This document shows positions 27,455 through 37,197 of a stretch of 64,000 bases of DNA, piece by piece. The DNA is from Bacteroidetes bacterium RIFCSPLOWO2_12_FULL_35_15. GTDB taxonomy: Bacteria > Bacteroidota > Bacteroidia > 2-12-FULL-35-15. The position numbers were made by a program, and so were the translations under genes. Location: the NCBI GenBank assembly GCA_001769385.1, contig MEPB01000019.1:186001-250000 (forward strand), in the 5' to 3' direction. The notes beneath the pieces were generated by a model. That model was not told the origin of the DNA. It made no database searches and saw only the letters and a list, made by a program, of their open reading frames with translations. The stretch's first letter is position 1; the number at the start of each line of letters is the position of its first letter.

Positions 27455-27613
27455 GGAAGAATCCCTTCATTTTATATGTTTTTCTTAATAAAAGTTAAAA
27501 AGTGTTTTTTAGATTTGAAAATCTTCTTTTTGACCTTTGATATCTGCTCAGGCATCCCTTCTGTTCAATAAACTAAAACATGCTGACAAATCGTCTTCAT
27601 TCCATTATTAGTA

Positions 27614-27621
27614 TTATTTTT
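27614..27621 (+). promoter_or_regulatory. Candidate -7 box (TATTTTTG) before mutL
   Basis: TATTTTTG matches the Bacteroidota -7 consensus TAnnTTTG. It lies only 3 bases before the ATG at 27624, so a transcript from it would start near or after that ATG. This favours the second ATG at 27639 as the mutL start. Confidence 0.45.
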
Positions 27622-27638
27622 GCATGGAGAAAAAAACT

Positions 27639-29486
27639 ATGTCAGATATTATTCATTTATTGCCCGATTCTGTTGCCAATCAGATTGCTGCCGGTGAAGT
27701 GGTTCAACGACCTGCTTCTGCTGTCAAGGAGTTGATGGAAAACGCGTTGGATGCAGGGAGTGCAAGCATTAAATTAATTATAAAAGATGCCGGAAAAACA
27801 CTTATCCAGGTAATTGATAGTGGTTGCGGAATGAGTGAAACTGATGCACGTATGAGTTTTGAACGTCATGCTACATCTAAGATCCGTAAAGCAGATGACT
27901 TATTTGCTATTCGTACAATGGGTTTTAGAGGAGAAGCTTTGGCATCTATTGCCGCCATTGCACAAGTTGAATTAAAAACAAAACGTATCGGAGACGAGCT
28001 GGGAGTGAAGATCGAGATCGATGGGAGTGAATTAAAAAACCAGGAAGCTTGCAGTTGTTCTGAAGGAACAAGTATTTCAGTTAAAAATTTATTTTACAAT
28101 GTTCCTGCCCGCAGAAATTTCTTAAAAACTGATTCTGTTGAACTGCGTCATATCATTGATGAATTTCAGAGGGTATCAATTCCTAATCCGCAAGTGGCAT
28201 TTACCTTGCAGCATAATACTACCGAAATATTTAATTTGCCTACAGGAAATTTAAAACAGCGATTGATGGCAATTTTCGGAAGTTCATATAATTCACGCTT
28301 AATTCCGGTCGAAGAAAATACAGGCATTGTAAAAATAAAAGGTTTTGTGATAAAGCCGGAGTTTGCTAAGAAAACACGTGGTGAACAATTTTTCTTTTTG
28401 AACAAACGATTTATTAAAAATGCCTATTTACATCATGCTGTACAATCAGCATTTGAACAGTTATTGCCAAACGATAGCTTTGCTTCTTATTTTTTAATGC
28501 TGGATGTTGATCCTAAAACTATTGATATCAACATACATCCAACAAAAACAGAAGTGAAGTTTGAAGATGAAAAAGCCATTTATGCTTTTTTACGTTCAAC
28601 CGTTAAAAAATCACTGGGACAATTTAATATTGCTCCTAGCTTGGATTTTAACCAGGAGGCACATATTTACAATATGCCTTTAAAACCGGCTGACGGAATT
28701 TATAAACAGCCCACAATAAAGGTGGATGAAAATTACAATCCTTTTAAAACGGAAAGTTTAAATCCTTCAAAGCCTTCTGAACGGGAACTTTCCAATAAAG
28801 CAAATTGGGAGAAAATGTATAGCCGTCATGCAGATAATCAATTAGAATTTGCAATAAAAAAGGAGGAAGAAACGCAACAAACCATTCATACCGATTGGGA
28901 TAACGAACTTCATGAGAGTAATAAAAAGACAACTTATCAATTACATAATAAATATATTTTATCGCACATCAAAACTGGGTTCATGGTGATAGATCAGCAA
29001 GGTGCACATGAACGGATCTTGTATGAATCATTTTTAGAGGCATTTGAAAAACACAGATCAGCAACGCAACAAGAATTATTTCCAAAGACTATTGAATTAA
29101 ATGCTTCTGATTTTGCCTTGGTAAAAGAGCTGGAAGCTGAAATCCGGGAAATGGGATTCGATATCGCAGAATTTGGTAAAAATACATTTGTAATTCATGG
29201 TGTTCCGGCCGATACGGTAGAATACGATTCTGCTGCTTTATTAGAAGGATTGATTGAAAATTACAAACAAAATTTATTGGAATTGAAATCGGACAAACGG
29301 GAAAATCTGGCTCGTTCGATGGCTCGAAATATGGCAATTAAGTCAGGTAAATCATTAACACAAGAAGAAATGAATAATCTGATCGATAATTTGTTTGCCT
29401 GTAAAATGCCATATAATGCGCCAAATGGAAAACCGGTCATTACTACTTTTTCAATTGATGAATTGGATAGAAGATTTAAGAAGTAA
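27639..29486 (+). CDS. mutL: DNA mismatch repair protein MutL
   Basis: 615 residues from the ATG at 27639. Homologues begin with the same MSDIIHLLPDSVANQIAAGE, and GGAG precedes this ATG. An ATG five codons earlier is possible but lies almost on a promoter box. The GHKL ATPase motifs are ENALDAGS, DSGCGM, RHATSKI and TMGFRGEALASIAA. The transducer domain ends near residue 330. After a poorly conserved linker the C-terminal dimerisation domain (about 430-615) has QGAHERILYE and a CKMPYNAPNGKPVITTFS end. The DQHA(x)2E(x)4E endonuclease motif appears as DQQGAHERILYE, so strand-nicking activity is uncertain. The protein couples MutS to downstream repair. The rhomboid-rhomboid-EEP genes follow on the same strand. 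Confidence 0.97.
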   Translation: MSDIIHLLPDSVANQIAAGEVVQRPASAVKELMENALDAGSASIKLIIKDAGKTLIQVIDSGCGMSETDARMSFERHATSKIRKADDLFAIRTMGFRGEALASIAAIAQVELKTKRIGDELGVKIEIDGSELKNQEACSCSEGTSISVKNLFYNVPARRNFLKTDSVELRHIIDEFQRVSIPNPQVAFTLQHNTTEIFNLPTGNLKQRLMAIFGSSYNSRLIPVEENTGIVKIKGFVIKPEFAKKTRGEQFFFLNKRFIKNAYLHHAVQSAFEQLLPNDSFASYFLMLDVDPKTIDINIHPTKTEVKFEDEKAIYAFLRSTVKKSLGQFNIAPSLDFNQEAHIYNMPLKPADGIYKQPTIKVDENYNPFKTESLNPSKPSERELSNKANWEKMYSRHADNQLEFAIKKEEETQQTIHTDWDNELHESNKKTTYQLHNKYILSHIKTGFMVIDQQGAHERILYESFLEAFEKHRSATQQELFPKTIELNASDFALVKELEAEIREMGFDIAEFGKNTFVIHGVPADTVEYDSAALLEGLIENYKQNLLELKSDKRENLARSMARNMAIKSGKSLTQEEMNNLIDNLFACKMPYNAPNGKPVITTFSIDELDRRFKK

Positions 29487-29620
29487 ATAGACAGTAATTA
29501 GGAGCAGACAATAAATAATTAGCACTAGACATTAAATAATAAACAATCGACAAAGTACTTTAATAAAAATAGTAAAAAACATAATTTGTAAATTCGTAAA
29601 AAAATCTTCATTCGTAACCC

Positions 29621-30373
29621 ATGTCGTACCAACAATATCGTCCAAACAGTTTTAGTGTATTGCCATTAGTAGTTAAAAATTTATTAATTATTAATGCTTT
29701 ATTTTTCCTTGCAACTTTGGTTTTTCAGAATCAATTTAATATTGATCTGTCTGATACCTTGGGTTTACATTATCCTCAGGCAGAACAATTTCGTCCATGG
29801 CAATTTGTCTCTTATATGTTCATGCACGGAAGTTTTATGCATTTGTTCTTTAATATGTTTGCTTTGTGGATGTTTGGAAATACGTTGGAAAATTTATGGG
29901 GCAGTAAACGTTTTCTAATTTATTATATGATCACAGGGATTGGTGCCGGAGTGATACAGATGATAGTAACCTATTTTCGGTTAGAATCTCTTTATTCTCA
30001 AATTTCACCGGAGAATTTAAATATAGTAATAACGAGAGGATCTGAAATTTGGCAAGAGGGGAAAAATTTTATTGATCCTGCTATGAGAGAAATTAATCTT
30101 ATGATAAACGTAGCAACAGTTGGAGCCTCAGGCGCTGTATTTGGAATTTTATTAGCTTTTGGAATGTTATTCCCAAATACAATGCTTTACATTTATTTTG
30201 CTATTCCAATAAAAGCAAAATGGTTTGTAATACTGTATGGAGCTGCCGAATTATTTTCCGGAATAGCAAATAGTCCCGGTGATAATGTGGCTCATTTTGC
30301 TCATTTAGGGGGCATGTTATTTGGTTTCATTTTAATAAAATACTGGCAAAAAAATAGTAATCGTTTTTATTAA
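29621..30373 (+). CDS. Rhomboid family intramembrane serine protease, first of a tandem pair
   Basis: 250 residues, six or so membrane helices. The catalytic Ser is in GASGAVFGIL and the catalytic His is in VAHFAHLGGMLFG. The upstream HGSFMHLFFNMFALWMFG carries the conserved H-x3-N-x-N-like stretch, with His-x4-Asn. Rhomboids cut single-span membrane proteins inside the bilayer. It starts about 135 bases after mutL and ends 3 bases before the second rhomboid gene, so the two are cotranscribed. Substrates are unknown. Confidence 0.95.
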   Translation: MSYQQYRPNSFSVLPLVVKNLLIINALFFLATLVFQNQFNIDLSDTLGLHYPQAEQFRPWQFVSYMFMHGSFMHLFFNMFALWMFGNTLENLWGSKRFLIYYMITGIGAGVIQMIVTYFRLESLYSQISPENLNIVITRGSEIWQEGKNFIDPAMREINLMINVATVGASGAVFGILLAFGMLFPNTMLYIYFAIPIKAKWFVILYGAAELFSGIANSPGDNVAHFAHLGGMLFGFILIKYWQKNSNRFY

Positions 30374-30376
30374 ATT

Positions 30377-31285
30377 ATGAGCAGTCCAATTATAGAAGAT
30401 ATAAAATCAAAAATACGCAGTGGTAATCCCATTACGCGATTGATCATTATTAATGTTGCTGTATTTTTGATAATTAGTTTACTTCGGATCTTACTTTTTT
30501 TGACCGGAGGATTTGGCGTTTTTGACGCTTTTGTTAATTTTTTAATTGGAAATATTTCGCTCCCTTTAAGTTTCCAAAGTATTATTTATAAGCCCTGGAC
30601 CATTCTAACTTATATGTTTACGCATATCGAAGTGATGCATATTTTTTGGAATATGATCATGCTTTATTGGTTCTCAATCATTTTATCTGAATATACATCT
30701 GCAAAAAAAATTATTCCATTGTATTTGCTGGGTGGGATTGCAGGGGCATTGATCACACTCTTGCTGATCACAATTGTTCCGGTATTTCATCCTTATATCG
30801 GATTGCCAATGGTGGGTGCTTCAGCCGGAGTAACCGCTATCATAGTTGCAGCAGCTACCATTGTTCCTAATTACAGAATGAATTTGATGTTCATTGGTCC
30901 TGTTAAATTAATTTATGTGGCTTTGTTTGTTTTATTGCTTGATGTTTTAAATCTTGCAGCATATGACAATGTTGGTGGAAACCTGGCGCATTTAGGTGGT
31001 GCACTAATGGGTTATGTTTTTATTCAGCAGTACAAAAAAGGAAGAGATATGTCAACAGGAATAAATCGTTTTTTTGACTGGATAAGCAACTTATTTAAAT
31101 CCTCTCCAAAAAGTAAAATGAAAGTTGCTTATAAACGAAAAGTCTCTGATGAAGAATACAATTACAATAAAAAACTGGAGCAGGAAAAAATTGATACTAT
31201 CCTGGATAAAATTTCAAAATCGGGTTATGAGAGTTTGACAAAAGCAGAAAAAGAAATTTTGTTTAAAGCAAGCGGCAAAAAATAA
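30377..31285 (+). CDS. Rhomboid family intramembrane serine protease with cytoplasmic tail
   Basis: 302 residues. The rhomboid core (about 15-215) has the catalytic Ser in GASAGVTAI and His in NLAHLGGALMG, and HIEVMHIFWNMIMLYWF in the second helix. After the last helix a hydrophilic, Lys-rich tail of about 85 residues follows. It ends in a helical segment (DTILDKISKSGYESLTKAEK) common to the second member of such Bacteroidota pairs. That tail may bind a cytoplasmic partner. It sits 3 bases after the first rhomboid and about 96 bases before the endonuclease/exonuclease/phosphatase gene. Confidence 0.93.
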   Translation: MSSPIIEDIKSKIRSGNPITRLIIINVAVFLIISLLRILLFLTGGFGVFDAFVNFLIGNISLPLSFQSIIYKPWTILTYMFTHIEVMHIFWNMIMLYWFSIILSEYTSAKKIIPLYLLGGIAGALITLLLITIVPVFHPYIGLPMVGASAGVTAIIVAAATIVPNYRMNLMFIGPVKLIYVALFVLLLDVLNLAAYDNVGGNLAHLGGALMGYVFIQQYKKGRDMSTGINRFFDWISNLFKSSPKSKMKVAYKRKVSDEEYNYNKKLEQEKIDTILDKISKSGYESLTKAEKEILFKASGKK

Positions 31286-31381
31286 TCAGGAATTCACAAT
31301 TAAGAATTTTAGCAGGCCCAGTTTCGTAAATTGCTAATAATTAGTTATTCGTAACCATTTTAAATTTTAGCATTTGAAATT

Positions 31382-32527
31382 TTGTTGATAGAACAAAAAG
31401 CGATACAAGAAGAAAAAAAGAAAAGAAAAGGCAAGCGCTATTTCTTTAATCAGGTTGCAATGGTATGCAATCATGTATTTGCAGTTTCACTATTAGTTTC
31501 ATATCTGGCACCGAATGTCAGCCCGGAAAATTTTTGGGCAATTGCTTTTTTCGGATTAGCATATCCTGTTCTGCTTATCATAAATTTAGTATTCGTAATA
31601 TATTGGGCGGGTCAGTTAAAAAAACGTGCTGCATATTCTTTTATTATCATCCTTGCCGGCTGGACACAAATAGTGGGATACGTTCAAGTCAGCATAACCA
31701 AGACTCCTGATAAAACAAAAAAAACGATCAAAGTGATGTCGTACAATGTGAAAGTTTTTGACCTTTACAATTGGACACATAATATCGAAACCCGCTCAAA
31801 AATGTTTGAATTGATTAAAGATGAGAGTCCTGATATTTTATGCTTTCAGGAGTTCTTTTCACGGGATAGCAGTAGGTTGGATAATTTAGATTCTATCCTG
31901 AAATTTCAAAAAGCGAAATTTGTTCATGTGGAATATACAACAACGGTAAAACGGATTCATCACTGGGGAATAGCAACATTTAGTTCCTATCCTATCATTG
32001 CAAAAGGAAGAGTAGATTTTGGTTATAAAAGCAATAATATTTGCATTTATACGGACGTAAAAATGAGTAATGATACCATTAGGATCTATAATATGCATTT
32101 ACAATCGATCAGTTTTCGTCCGGATGATTATAAATATGTTGAAGATCTTCAAAAAGATGTGGAAAATGAAGATATAGAACATTCAAAAAGTATTTTTAAG
32201 CGTTTGAAACGAGCATTTATTATACGTTCTCAGCAAGCTGACTTAATAGAGCAAAGCATTTTGTCATCGCCCTATTCGGTGATTGTTTGTGGCGATTTTA
32301 ATGATACACCCGCATCCTATTCCTATCATACAATTTCTGGAAATTTGAAAGATGCATTTATCGAAAGTGGAAATGGTTTTGGAAGAAGTTATGTTGGTGC
32401 ATTTCCTTCATTCAGGATTGATTATATTCTACATAGTAGAACATTTTCTGCGTATAATTTCCGAACAATTCGCGAAGAATTATCAGATCATTTTCCTATA
32501 TGCTGTTACCTGGTAAAAAATGACTAA
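31382..32527 (+). CDS. Membrane-anchored endonuclease/exonuclease/phosphatase family protein
   Basis: 381 residues starting at TTG; no ATG lies in frame before residue 27. Starting there would remove the Lys/Arg-rich lead KKKRKGKR, so a TTG start at 31382 or 31385 is preferred. Three membrane helices occupy about residues 25-105, then the catalytic domain. Its motifs are VMSYNVKVFD, ILCFQEFF, IYNMHLQS, VCGDFNDTP and the final SDHFPICCYL, the metal- and phosphate-binding residues of the EEP fold. The substrate could be nucleic acid, phosphoinositide-like lipid or another phosphodiester. It is third in the rhomboid cluster. Confidence 0.92.
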   Translation: MLIEQKAIQEEKKKRKGKRYFFNQVAMVCNHVFAVSLLVSYLAPNVSPENFWAIAFFGLAYPVLLIINLVFVIYWAGQLKKRAAYSFIIILAGWTQIVGYVQVSITKTPDKTKKTIKVMSYNVKVFDLYNWTHNIETRSKMFELIKDESPDILCFQEFFSRDSSRLDNLDSILKFQKAKFVHVEYTTTVKRIHHWGIATFSSYPIIAKGRVDFGYKSNNICIYTDVKMSNDTIRIYNMHLQSISFRPDDYKYVEDLQKDVENEDIEHSKSIFKRLKRAFIIRSQQADLIEQSILSSPYSVIVCGDFNDTPASYSYHTISGNLKDAFIESGNGFGRSYVGAFPSFRIDYILHSRTFSAYNFRTIREELSDHFPICCYLVKND

Positions 32528-32798
32528 AATTTTTTACATTAAATAAGTAAATATTTACTTAAAGTCTCTTTAAATTTAATTTTAACTAATTTATATCACC
32601 CCTGAAGGGATTTTTGAAGTTCTTTTTTTTGTCATTACTGCCAATATATAGCTTCTGTCGGAGCAGAAGATAGTCCCAGAGAGACCTGATATTGGTAGAA
32701 TAGTATATCAACAGTAAGATTTTTCCCGTATGGGACGACTAACAATAAATTTTGCAGTAAATTTAAACCGACCTAATACTTTAAATAAAGAATAAAAC
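32528..32798. other. Intergenic region with degenerate symmetric repeats
   Basis: Holds a perfect palindrome TAAGTAAATATTTACTTA (about 32545-32562), CACCCCTGAAGGGAT, and a 75-base stretch with CATTACTGCCAATATATAG at one end and TATTGGTAGAATAG...CAACAGTAA at the other. It also contains TTCCCGTATGGGACGAC. These look like decayed copies of intergenic repeats. No gene is seen. The promoter of the next gene must be near 32760-32790. Confidence 0.4.
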
Positions 32799-34496
32799 AT
32801 GAAAAGATATTTAATTTTAATACTATTATTTATAACGATATCTCGTTTAGAAGCACAGTCTGTTAGCTTTTTCTCAAATCTTGGAAGTAATCTGGATGAC
32901 AGGGCCACAAACATTTTAGTTGGATCCAATGGAAATGTTTATCTCCTGGGGCAATCTGATGATACTCTTTTTGTTCCTGATAGTTCTGGTAATATAATAG
33001 CTGTTCCACCGGTTAGTCAAAGAAATTTTTTTTTAACATGCATAAATAGTTCAGGTCAATATCAATGGACAAAAATGTTTGGGTATGGAGTCATTGACAA
33101 TAGTTTTGCAAGGTTTGCAGTTAATCCAAATGGAGAGGTTGTTTTTTTAATTTGCGCTGACGACTTTATTAAAATAGGTACAGATTCAATTCCTTCTTTT
33201 GGTAAATGTTTAAATGTCCTTTGTAAACTGGATGATTCCGGCAACCTATTGTCTCATGAACCCATTTTTAATATCCTTTCTTCAGGGGTGGTTGAAAGCA
33301 TAAAAACCGACAACAATTCAAATATATATATTAGCGGAAACTTCAGGGATAATTTAGAATTAATTAGCACCGGGATGATAGATTCGGTCTTATCCCCTTT
33401 GGGCCATTCCAAAAATGCTTTTTTTATTAAGTATAACAATGCGTTAAGCCGGATTTACACAAAACAGATTGGCAGTTTGATCTACGATTTTGATTTTTCC
33501 GGAAGCCAGGAATGTAATCTTCTTATTGAAGTTAATAATGGAGATAGCCTGAAAATAGATACCGCGCTGTATGTTCCTGCCAACTTCAGCAGACAACAAT
33601 ATTTAGTCAAGTTAAATTCCAATGGTAAAAATATAAGATGCATACAAGTTGGAGGTATAGATGCCATAAATTTCAAGCTATTAAACATTCAGCATATTCA
33701 GAATAATTTTGAAGTATTAGGGAAACTTACCGATACCGTTCATATTGAACAACAAATTTTAACACCTTCGATCCCAACTGCAATACAAAGCAATCATGAA
33801 GAAATGTTTTCGGTTCAATTTGATGAATCAACTTTTCAGTTATTAAATGTTAATACCTTTTCATCCTATTGCGAAACAGGAGAGCAGGTTTTTTTAAAAA
33901 CAGAGCCTTTAGGAAATTATAAATACCTGGCTTATAATTATTCTGATTCTGTTGGTTACGACTTTGTTAACAGCCAAATAATTTGGAATAAGAATATTGC
34001 TGTTAAATGTTTTGATAACAATTACACCAGGCTTTGGACCAAGGGTTTCGCCTCTTCCACAGATGATTATGCTCAGGGAATCGTACTGGATGCAACTAAT
34101 AATGCCTATGTTTTAGGATTATTCAGTGATACCTTGCAAATTATTGATTCATTGGAAATAACCAGAACAGGCTCTTCTTCTATAATAAGCAATGGAGGGG
34201 TGGATATTTTTGTGGGGAAAATATCATCAGTGCCTGTTATAACCGGTATTGCAACAAAAGAGGATGGAGAAAGCCTTCAGGTATTTCCTAATCCAACAAC
34301 TAATTATATTAAAATTATTAATTCTGATGGATGCTATAAGTTATTTGACATGAAAGGAAGTTGCATTAAATCAGGAGAGTTGAATACAATGGACGGGGCA
34401 ATTATTGGAATGAAAGATCTTCCAGAAGGAATTTATCTGATTCAGTTTTTGAATAAAGAGGGTCATATTCAATATGCTAAAGTCATGAAAGAGTAA
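32799..34496 (+). CDS. Secreted beta-propeller-like protein with T9SS type A sorting domain
   Basis: 565 residues. A signal peptide is cut near SRLEAQSVS. The body shows repeated units with alternating 'GSNGNVYLLGQSDDTL', 'NNSNIYISGNFRDNLE' and 'ATNNAYVLGLFSDTLQ' phrases, similar to SBBP-type beta-propeller repeats. The C-terminal 80 or so residues are a T9SS type A sorting domain with VFPNPTTNYIKII, YKLFDMKGSCIKSGE and LPEGIYLIQF. It should be exported by T9SS. No catalytic motif is visible. It is monocistronic and is followed by the tRNA-Arg gene on the other strand. Confidence 0.88.
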   Translation: MKRYLILILLFITISRLEAQSVSFFSNLGSNLDDRATNILVGSNGNVYLLGQSDDTLFVPDSSGNIIAVPPVSQRNFFLTCINSSGQYQWTKMFGYGVIDNSFARFAVNPNGEVVFLICADDFIKIGTDSIPSFGKCLNVLCKLDDSGNLLSHEPIFNILSSGVVESIKTDNNSNIYISGNFRDNLELISTGMIDSVLSPLGHSKNAFFIKYNNALSRIYTKQIGSLIYDFDFSGSQECNLLIEVNNGDSLKIDTALYVPANFSRQQYLVKLNSNGKNIRCIQVGGIDAINFKLLNIQHIQNNFEVLGKLTDTVHIEQQILTPSIPTAIQSNHEEMFSVQFDESTFQLLNVNTFSSYCETGEQVFLKTEPLGNYKYLAYNYSDSVGYDFVNSQIIWNKNIAVKCFDNNYTRLWTKGFASSTDDYAQGIVLDATNNAYVLGLFSDTLQIIDSLEITRTGSSSIISNGGVDIFVGKISSVPVITGIATKEDGESLQVFPNPTTNYIKIINSDGCYKLFDMKGSCIKSGELNTMDGAIIGMKDLPEGIYLIQFLNKEGHIQYAKVMKE

Positions 34497-34597
34497 AATT
34501 TCCTGTTTTATTCTTTATGCAATACAATTACATCCTAATGTTTTTAAGTTCTCGGGTATTCTCACGGTGAATTTTATTGACCATGTTTTCGGACAAA

Positions 34598-34641
34598 AAA
34601 AGGAGAGAAGAAATTTGATGTTTCAAATTCTACTCTCCTTA
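34598..34641 (-). terminator. Terminator of the tRNA-Arg gene
   Basis: On the minus strand AAGGAGAGTAGAATTTG pairs with CAAATTTCTTCTCTCCTT with a small mismatch, followed by a run of T's. It begins 1-2 bases after the tRNA discriminator base. Confidence 0.85.
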
Positions 34642-34642
34642 G

Positions 34643-34716
34643 TGATCCCGAGAGGATTCGAACCTCCAACCAACAGAACCGGAATCTGCCATTCTATCCA
34701 GTTGAACTACGGAACC
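34643..34716 (-). tRNA. tRNA-Arg, anticodon CCG
   Basis: 74 bases fold as a cloverleaf. The acceptor arm GGTTCCG pairs with CGGGATC (two wobble pairs). The D arm is GTTC/GAAT, the anticodon arm GCAGA/TCTGT with loop TTCCGGT, and the T arm GGAGG/CCTCT with loop TTCGAAT. The variable loop is 5 bases. Loop positions 34-36 read CCG, which decodes CGG (Arg). The CCA end is not encoded; the discriminator is A. A terminator hairpin follows directly. Confidence 0.95.
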
Positions 34717-34829
34717 CTATTAAAAAAAACAAAGATAAGCATTAAAAAAAAATTGGAAATAATTATTTAAGGTTTTGCAATAAAATCAGTATTTTTATGT
34801 TTAAGTAGCGCACAAATTTTATTACGAGT

Positions 34830-37178
34830 ATGAAGAAAAGTGTTTTGATTTTTAGTACCCTCTTAATTTCTTCCGGAATAATTGCTCAGGATATGGCAAT
34901 TGGAAATTGGAGAGATCATCTTTCCTACAAGGATGGTATTTCGGTTTCTGAAGGAAATGGTAAGGTTTATTGTGCTACAAAAGGTGGTGTTTTCGTTTTT
35001 AATAAATCGGATAATTCAACGGATCGCTTATCAAAAGTTAACGGCTTATCAGATGTTGAAGCAAGCACCTTAAGTTTTAATTCTTACAATAATAAACTTC
35101 TTATCGCCTATAAAAACTCTAATATCGATATCATTGAAAATAATATAATCACTAATCTTTCAGAGATAAAGCGAAAAAATATTTTAGGAAACAAATCAAT
35201 CAACAATATATATTTTAGTAATCAATACGCGTATTTGGCTTGTGGTTTTGGTATTGTTGTGGTTGATATGGATAAATATGAAATTAGTGATACTTATTAT
35301 ATTGGCCCTAATGGGAATGCGGTTAATGTGAGAGATATTACATCGGATGCGAATTATTTATATGCGGCTACCGATGTTGGCATTTACCGGGCATCCAAAA
35401 ATGCAAATCTTGCAAATTTCGCTTCCTGGTCAATAATGAGCGGATTGTCCACAGGAATTTACAATACAATTACCTCGTTTTCAGGAAAAATTTATACGAA
35501 CTATTCAAAATTTATGATGAACGGTTCCTATGGTATAGATTCATTATTTGTTTATGATGGTTCTTCCTGGTCACATTTAATTCCTCCCGGTTTCCCTTCA
35601 ACCGGAAGTGGATATATTACTTATGAACTAAATAATTGTAATAATCAGCTAGTCCTTGTTTTGGATGGTTCAATATTTACTTTTAATTCTTCTATGGTAG
35701 GAATCGGATATTATGCGGGTTACTTTTCAGATATTACAAGAGCTAAATCGGCTGTTGTGGATAATGTAGGTTCATTATGGGCTGCAGATAGTAAATATGG
35801 TTTAGTCTCATTCAGGGCGGGTGAATCCTATAATTACCATTATCCAAATGGCCCTTCCAGTTCAAGGATATCCGGAATGAGTATTAGCGAGGGTAATTTA
35901 TGGATAGCACCGGGTGGTGTTGATATCGGTTATAGTAATTTATATTTTAGTGATGGAATGTACGCTTATAAAGATGCGGACTGGACAAATCCAAGAGGTA
36001 ATTATTCACCTGTTGTTAATTTGAATAATGTGTATGATTTTGTAAATGTTTTGGTTGATCCTAAAAATTCTAAAAGAGTATATGCCGCATCATGGGGCTT
36101 GGGTGTTGTTGAGTTTTATAACGGAATTCCAATAAAACATTATGATGATACAACCAGTTCTTTGCAAGCATTTAATCCGGTCCCAAGCTTTGTTCGTGTT
36201 TTCACCTGGGGCCTGGCAACAGATGAAAATGATAATTTATGGGTAACCAATAATGCAGTAGAAAAATCAATCTCCAGAAAAACGCCTAATGGCACTTGGC
36301 AGGCTTTGGATTTTAAGCCGATTCTTGGTGCATCTCCTAGTTTAGGACAAATTTTGGTTGATAAACAAGATCAAAAATGGATAGTCATGACACGTGGAGG
36401 AGGTATTTTAGTTTATAAGGGGCACACAATGGATCCTCCCGGTTCAGCAAACGCAAAAAAATTAGGTACAGGGATAGGTAATGGAGCACTTCCAAGCACA
36501 AGTGTTTTTTGTCTTGCAGAGGATCTGGATGGCGAAATATGGGTAGGAACAGATAAAGGGGTTGCTGTTTTTTACTCACCGGAAAATGTATTTTCAGGTC
36601 AAAATTTTGATTCCCAGCAAATCCTGCTTGAACAAGATGGGCATGTTCAAATTTTACTCGAAACAGAAATTGTTCAAGCTATTGCTGTAGATGATGCAAA
36701 TCGTAAATGGATTGCTACAGCAAACTCAGGTGTTTTTTTAATGTCGCCCGATGGAACAAAACAAATTTATCATTTTGATGAAAATAATAGTCCTTTGTTT
36801 AGTAATGATGTTGGTAGTATTGCAATAAATCATGAAACAGGAGAAGTGTATTTTGGAACATCAAAGGGACTAATTTCATACAGAGGAACATCAATTGCAG
36901 GTCTTGAAGAATTTACAGATGTGTATGCTTTCCCAAATCCTGTTCATCCTAATTATGATGGCCCAATTGCAATAAAAGGCTTAATGAATAATTCAACAAT
37001 TAAAATAACAGATATTAGTGGAGCCCTTGTATATGAAATAAAATCAGAAGGAGGCCAGGCAATCTGGAATGGCAAAAACTTTAATGGAGAAAAAGTAAGC
37101 TCGGGAGTATATATGGTATTTTGTACCAGTGAAGATGGAGCGGAAAAAGCGGCAACCAAAATTTTATTCATTAATTAA
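34830..37178 (+). CDS. porZ: T9SS attachment-complex protein PorZ
   Basis: 782 residues. A signal peptide is cut near GIIAQDMAIG. The N-terminal IGNWRDHLSYKDGISVSEGN is the usual PorZ opening. Two-component-regulator-like propeller repeats follow: KVYCATKGGVFVFN, YLYAATDVGIYRAS, EIWVGTDKGVAVFY and GEVYFGTSKGLISY. The C-terminal domain (AFPNPVHPNYDG, IKITDISGALVYE, SSGVYMVFCTS) is a T9SS type A domain, as in known PorZ. In Porphyromonas gingivalis PorZ acts with PorU, PorV and PorQ on the cell surface to process cargo and attach it to A-LPS. It lies 19 bases before recO on the same strand. The identification rests on domain layout and opening sequence. Confidence 0.87.
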   Translation: MKKSVLIFSTLLISSGIIAQDMAIGNWRDHLSYKDGISVSEGNGKVYCATKGGVFVFNKSDNSTDRLSKVNGLSDVEASTLSFNSYNNKLLIAYKNSNIDIIENNIITNLSEIKRKNILGNKSINNIYFSNQYAYLACGFGIVVVDMDKYEISDTYYIGPNGNAVNVRDITSDANYLYAATDVGIYRASKNANLANFASWSIMSGLSTGIYNTITSFSGKIYTNYSKFMMNGSYGIDSLFVYDGSSWSHLIPPGFPSTGSGYITYELNNCNNQLVLVLDGSIFTFNSSMVGIGYYAGYFSDITRAKSAVVDNVGSLWAADSKYGLVSFRAGESYNYHYPNGPSSSRISGMSISEGNLWIAPGGVDIGYSNLYFSDGMYAYKDADWTNPRGNYSPVVNLNNVYDFVNVLVDPKNSKRVYAASWGLGVVEFYNGIPIKHYDDTTSSLQAFNPVPSFVRVFTWGLATDENDNLWVTNNAVEKSISRKTPNGTWQALDFKPILGASPSLGQILVDKQDQKWIVMTRGGGILVYKGHTMDPPGSANAKKLGTGIGNGALPSTSVFCLAEDLDGEIWVGTDKGVAVFYSPENVFSGQNFDSQQILLEQDGHVQILLETEIVQAIAVDDANRKWIATANSGVFLMSPDGTKQIYHFDENNSPLFSNDVGSIAINHETGEVYFGTSKGLISYRGTSIAGLEEFTDVYAFPNPVHPNYDGPIAIKGLMNNSTIKITDISGALVYEIKSEGGQAIWNGKNFNGEKVSSGVYMVFCTSEDGAEKAATKILFIN

Positions 37179-37197
37179 TGCAGGCATTTAAATCATC

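Noticed and set aside
34567-34770. Reading frame across the tRNA-Arg locus
   Set aside because: The sequence is explained by the tRNA and its terminator on the minus strand.
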